Shown piece by piece: positions 6,919 to 8,612 of a stretch of 8,612 nucleotides of DNA. Source of the DNA: SMTZ1-83 sp048883405 (GTDB lineage Archaea; Asgardarchaeota; Thorarchaeia; Thorarchaeales; Thorarchaeaceae). Numbering within the stretch: position 1 is the stretch's first letter; each line of letters starts with the position of its first letter. Both the position numbers and the translations under genes were made by a program. The stretch is taken from assembly GCA_048883405.1 (NCBI GenBank), contig JBHLQS010000120.1, positions 1-8,612 on the forward strand, given 5' to 3'. The notes under the pieces are model-generated. The model searched no databases, was not told the origin of the DNA, and was given only the letters and a program-made list of their open reading frames with translations.

Positions 6919-6941
6919 GGACCAATAATGCAATATGGTCC
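6919..6941 (-). repeat. Hairpin GGACCA / TGGTCC just after the DUF998 stop
   Basis: Perfect 6-bp inverted repeat with an 11-base AT-rich loop. It starts 6 bases past the stop of the leftward DUF998 gene and could mark that transcript's 3' end. No U-tract follows on either strand. Confidence 0.3.
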
Positions 6942-6947
6942 CATATG

Positions 6948-7721
6948 TCATTGATTTCGTATTGTCGAAAGCATCTGCAAGGAAACGATTGCAATCCAAA
7001 GCAAAGGAGCGATTATCCCCAGTCTTTGAATCAGTCCTTCTATTTCAGAGAGCCTTGTCGTCGCAAAGGTGATCCAGAGGGTAATCCCAGCTCCATTACC
7101 GAGTAGCGCCATCAACAGTGTAAAGCCGCTTAGTCGTTCCCAAGATGGATCACTTCTTATCCGAAAATACAGGACGAACAGTGACATTGCAATTAACATG
7201 CCCGCAAGAGCTGACGATATCATGTGCATGATACCTGTGGGAGTCCTTGTCAGGAAATTGCTACAATCCTGATCACAATGGAATATACCTCCGCCAATCA
7301 GACTGATGCCCCCTAAAACAAGCATCGAAGGCCCAACCTTGGAACCCTCTCCATTGTTCAGGAATGGATGAAGTCCGAAACCGAAGATCGCCACCAGCAA
7401 TCCTATGATTATCACACCTAGATTGAATAGCCATCCCCGAAGTCCTTCAACGCCACCCAGAAGGCTCATCATGTCAGTCATCTGGTTATATCCTGGTTCT
7501 AGAAATCCAAGACCGAACACAAGTATCAGATAAAGAAAGGGGGCAATAACACCTGCAACAGCTGCAGACAATTTCCTAACGTCTTGACTCAAACTACCAA
7601 CTCCTTTCCAGGCTATTGGAGATAGGCATTTCCTCCTAGCCATAATTACGATGACAAATACGACTGAAACACTGCCAAGTGCAACTACCATTATGAAACT
7701 TATGTCTAAACTAGTCTTCAC
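6948..7721 (-). CDS. DUF998 multi-pass membrane protein
   Basis: A 257-residue integral membrane protein with about seven helices (roughly 8-28, 51-73, 99-118, 130-147, 164-186, 199-219, 232-250). DUF998 hallmarks are EPGYNQMTDMMSLLGG (75-90; family PGYxxxxDxxSxLG), GGIFHCDQDC (144-153; family GxFxxD) and TGIMHMISS (162-170; family GxxHxxxS). The conserved Asp and His lie at membrane edges. The family's function is unproven. Typical members begin near the AGVIAPFLYL segment, so the first ~45 residues, with one helix and a basic loop (MARRKCLSP), are an N-terminal extension. The start is GTG 7721, directly abutting the stop of a possible 29-codon leader frame. An in-frame ATG at 7691 would trim ten residues, but neither start has a strong ribosome-binding site. 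Two extra cysteines near CDQDC are unusual. Confidence 0.8.
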   Translation of the reverse strand: MKTSLDISFIMVVALGSVSVVFVIVIMARRKCLSPIAWKGVGSLSQDVRKLSAAVAGVIAPFLYLILVFGLGFLEPGYNQMTDMMSLLGGVEGLRGWLFNLGVIIIGLLVAIFGFGLHPFLNNGEGSKVGPSMLVLGGISLIGGGIFHCDQDCSNFLTRTPTGIMHMISSALAGMLIAMSLFVLYFRIRSDPSWERLSGFTLLMALLGNGAGITLWITFATTRLSEIEGLIQRLGIIAPLLWIAIVSLQMLSTIRNQ

Positions 7722-7811
7722 TCAACCATTGAAGGTGCTTTGAAGATACTTCCCGGAATGGCAAATTCCTCGGATTCTATTGAAGAGATTGAGGACCCTC
7801 AGATCTAGCAT
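7722..7811 (-). CDS. Possible 29-residue leader ORF upstream of DUF998
   Basis: ATG 7811 opens a 29-codon frame (MLDLRVLNLFNRIRGICHSG…) whose TGA at 7722-7724 directly abuts the GTG start of the DUF998 gene (TGAGTG). A TATA-like GTATATG at 7831-7837 would place the transcript start almost on this ATG, so it could be read leaderless and couple translation to DUF998. There is no ribosome-binding site and no recognised family; frames of this length occur by chance. Confidence 0.2.
   Translation of the reverse strand: MLDLRVLNLFNRIRGICHSGKYLQSTFNG
7755..7801. promoter_or_regulatory. Two dyads between the putative TATA box and the DUF998 start
   Basis: TGAGG-AC-CCTCA at 7790-7801 is a dyad with perfect 5-bp arms. 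GGAAT-n5-ATTCC at 7755-7769 is another. Both would lie just downstream of the predicted transcript start, where a repressor or an RNA structure could act. Either could be chance. Confidence 0.25.
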
Positions 7812-7830
7812 TAGAAAGCCAAGGGTTCCT

Positions 7831-7837
7831 CATATAC
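7831..7837 (-). promoter_or_regulatory. Possible TATA element of the DUF998 gene
   Basis: The minus strand reads CAGTATATGAGG. GTATATG is a fair archaeal TATA match and predicts a transcript start near 7807-7811, about 90 bases before the DUF998 start. The match is short and the call is tentative. Confidence 0.3.
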
Positions 7838-7860
7838 TGCCTGAAAATAAGTCATTGATT

Positions 7861-7915
7861 AAGAAATAAAAGGGAAAAAAGGCAATGGACTATTGAAGGC
7901 GAGGTTGGGGCCTCG
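7861..7915 (-). terminator. Hairpin plus U-rich terminator after the PadR operon
   Basis: On the minus strand, downstream of the stop at 7949, CGAGG/CCTCG arms at 7900-7904 and 7911-7915 form a small hairpin, followed by the pyrimidine run CCTTTTTTCCCTTTTATTTC (7863-7882). Archaeal transcription ends at such T-rich non-template tracts. A further small dyad, AGGTC/GACCT (7942-7956), brackets the stop codon itself. The tract also insulates the DUF998 gene from readthrough. Confidence 0.55.
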
Positions 7916-7948
7916 ACAAGCACAGTGGAAGTTCCAAGTTCAGGTCGT

Positions 7949-8173
7949 TTAGACCTCTTCGCCTTCACCAGGAGTCTGAAGCTCAGCTATTCTTTCATCG
8001 ATGTTCTTGATTGTGTCTTCAAGATGCGACTTGAATGCTTCAAGACGTTTGATAGCTGTTTCCTTACTCTCGAAGTCTGACCAGCAATCTGAGAATCCAA
8101 AGATGCCTGGCATCATGCCAAAGCCAAGGGCATGTCTTGGTCTTCCCCTCATGCTGTGATGTGAATCACACAT
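7949..8173 (-). CDS. Small Cys/His-bearing coiled-coil protein coupled to the PadR gene
   Basis: A 74-residue protein starting at ATG 8173, whose A is also the last base of the PadR stop (TAATG), indicating translational coupling. GGAGGTGA lies 10 bases upstream. A longer frame from ATG 8194 (81 residues) would have this ribosome-binding site inside its coding sequence, so the shorter form is preferred. The N-terminus MCDSHHSMRGRPRH has Cys and His residues that could bind metal; a Gly/Met/Phe-rich stretch (LGFGMMPGIFGF) follows, then an acidic heptad-rich helix to the end (KRLEAFKSHLEDTIKNIDER). The layout resembles small DUF5320-like proteins (Gly/Met-rich start, C-terminal coiled coil), but I cannot assign it firmly. 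The helix resembles the C-terminal helix of the adjacent PadR protein, so the two might associate. A terminator follows. Confidence 0.7.
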   Translation of the reverse strand: MCDSHHSMRGRPRHALGFGMMPGIFGFSDCWSDFESKETAIKRLEAFKSHLEDTIKNIDERIAELQTPGEGEEV

Positions 8174-8612
8174 TATTTCGTTTTCACCTCCCATTCCTCT
8201 TCTCCACTACTGAGCTCGATAAGCTGCTGGTTGACCCATTTGAGTTCGTTCTCAAGATAACTACGATATTCCTTTAGATACTCTAATCGCTCCTCCATAC
8301 AGTTAGGAGACTTACAGCAAGCATGCTTCATAGCTGCAAAGCCTGTTGGGCTTCGATGATGTGCCATGTTTTCAAAAAGAATGGACGCGGTCTCCCCCCG
8401 AACTGCACTTCCCAGAAATCCCCAGAAGCGATCATGCATTTGCATTTCCCCTCCCATGTGCCGCAGTACTCGAGAAAGTACCTCTTCTCCATGCGAAGTG
8501 AGGGAGTATTCTATCGCATCAGGTCGAACCTGCTGCTGGACCCTCTTGCCTTTGATGAGGCCCCTCTTGGATAGTCTGCGAAGAGCAGGATATAATGTCC
8601 CGCTCTTCAACA
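8173..8612 (-). CDS. PadR-family transcriptional regulator (N-terminus beyond window)
   Basis: The reading frame is open to the right edge, so the first ~30-40 residues are missing; the TTG at 8610 is an internal Leu codon, not a start. The visible part begins with the PadR signature (KSGTLYPALRRLSKRGLI), equivalent to the recognition helix in SAGTIYPxLxxLExxGLI. The wing follows (RVQQQVRPDAIEYSLTSHGEEVL), with the usual YxLTxxG. The C-terminal half has HACCKSPNC at about visible residues 96-104, a possible metal or thiol sensor site. It ends in a heptad-rich helix (RLEYLKEYRSYLENELKWVN) expected to mediate dimerisation. PadR proteins are dimeric repressors, usually autoregulated and tuned by small molecules. 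The stop overlaps the start of the small coiled-coil gene by one base. Confidence 0.88.
   Translation of the reverse strand, partial: LKSGTLYPALRRLSKRGLIKGKRVQQQVRPDAIEYSLTSHGEEVLSRVLRHMGGEMQMHDRFWGFLGSAVRGETASILFENMAHHRSPTGFAAMKHACCKSPNCMEERLEYLKEYRSYLENELKWVNQQLIELSSGEEEWEVKTK
8184..8191 (-). promoter_or_regulatory. Ribosome-binding site deciding the start of the small coiled-coil gene
   Basis: GGAGGTGA on the minus strand, complementary to the archaeal 16S 3' end, with 10 bases to ATG 8173. It lies inside the last codons of the PadR gene. It would lie immediately after the alternative ATG 8194, which argues against that longer start. Confidence 0.65.

Noticed and set aside
6800..6947. Archaeal H/ACA or C/D box guide RNA in the convergent gap
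   Set aside because: An ACA trinucleotide follows the main hairpin and a TTGATGA resembles a C box, but there is no pseudouridylation pocket in the 14-bp stem, no K-turn and no matching D box.
6747..7106. 119-codon plus-strand frame over the DUF3160 end and the DUF998 3' half
   Set aside because: It overlaps two well-supported genes, has no ribosome-binding site, and its product is low-complexity with no family resemblance; it is a shadow frame.
1..8612. CRISPR array, transposon, integrase, tRNA or att sites
   Set aside because: No regularly spaced repeats, transposase or recombinase motifs, or tRNA-like cloverleaf seen on either strand.

Overview
The window looks archaeal. An archaeal TATA element (GTTTATATC) lies 34 to 42 bases upstream of the DUF3795 gene. 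Ribosome-binding sites of the GGAGG/GGTGA type sit before several starts, and TTG and GTG starts are frequent. One gene encodes a membrane-tethered winged-helix regulator of a kind common in archaea. The gene mix (DUF3160, DUF998, PadR, GyrI-like, an atypical Fpg homologue) and middling GC would fit an Asgard archaeon such as a Thorarchaeote. That placement is a low-confidence inference; no rRNA, tRNA or marker gene is present to fix it.

Layout. Bases 1-2102 form a leftward run: a DUF3795 Cys-rich protein (1059-2102), a divergent Fpg/Nei-family DNA glycosylase homologue (203-1042) and the N-terminal 50 residues of a GyrI-like small-molecule-binding protein (1-150, cut by the window edge). A 140-base divergent promoter region separates this run from a rightward pair: a PPM1/LCMT-type SAM methyltransferase (2243-3097) and exonuclease III/AP endonuclease (3117-3905). 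Next comes a leftward winged-helix protein with two membrane helices (3927-4382), divergent from a 752-residue DUF3160 protein with an N-terminal membrane or signal segment (4526-6784). The convergent gap after DUF3160 holds a 14-bp hairpin (6800-6839) and two smaller ones. The right end is leftward: a PadR-family regulator cut by the window edge (8173-8612), a 74-residue Cys/His-bearing coiled-coil protein whose start overlaps the PadR stop (7949-8173), a U-rich terminator, a regulatory gap with dyads and a possible leader ORF, and a seven-helix DUF998 membrane protein (6948-7721).

How the genes relate. The Fpg-like and ExoIII genes are both base-excision-repair families and lie on either side of one divergent promoter region, but the Fpg homologue lacks the classical catalytic residues, so a working glycosylase/AP-endonuclease pair cannot be assumed. 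The winged-helix/DUF3160 pair is arranged like a regulator and its divergent target. The PadR/small-protein pair looks translationally coupled and may form a regulatory unit, since both proteins end in similar heptad-rich helices. No CRISPR array, transposon or prophage is visible. The most distinctive items are the catalytic-residue-less Fpg homologue, the PadR plus coiled-coil microprotein, the winged-helix/DUF3160 pair and the strong 3' hairpin after DUF3160.
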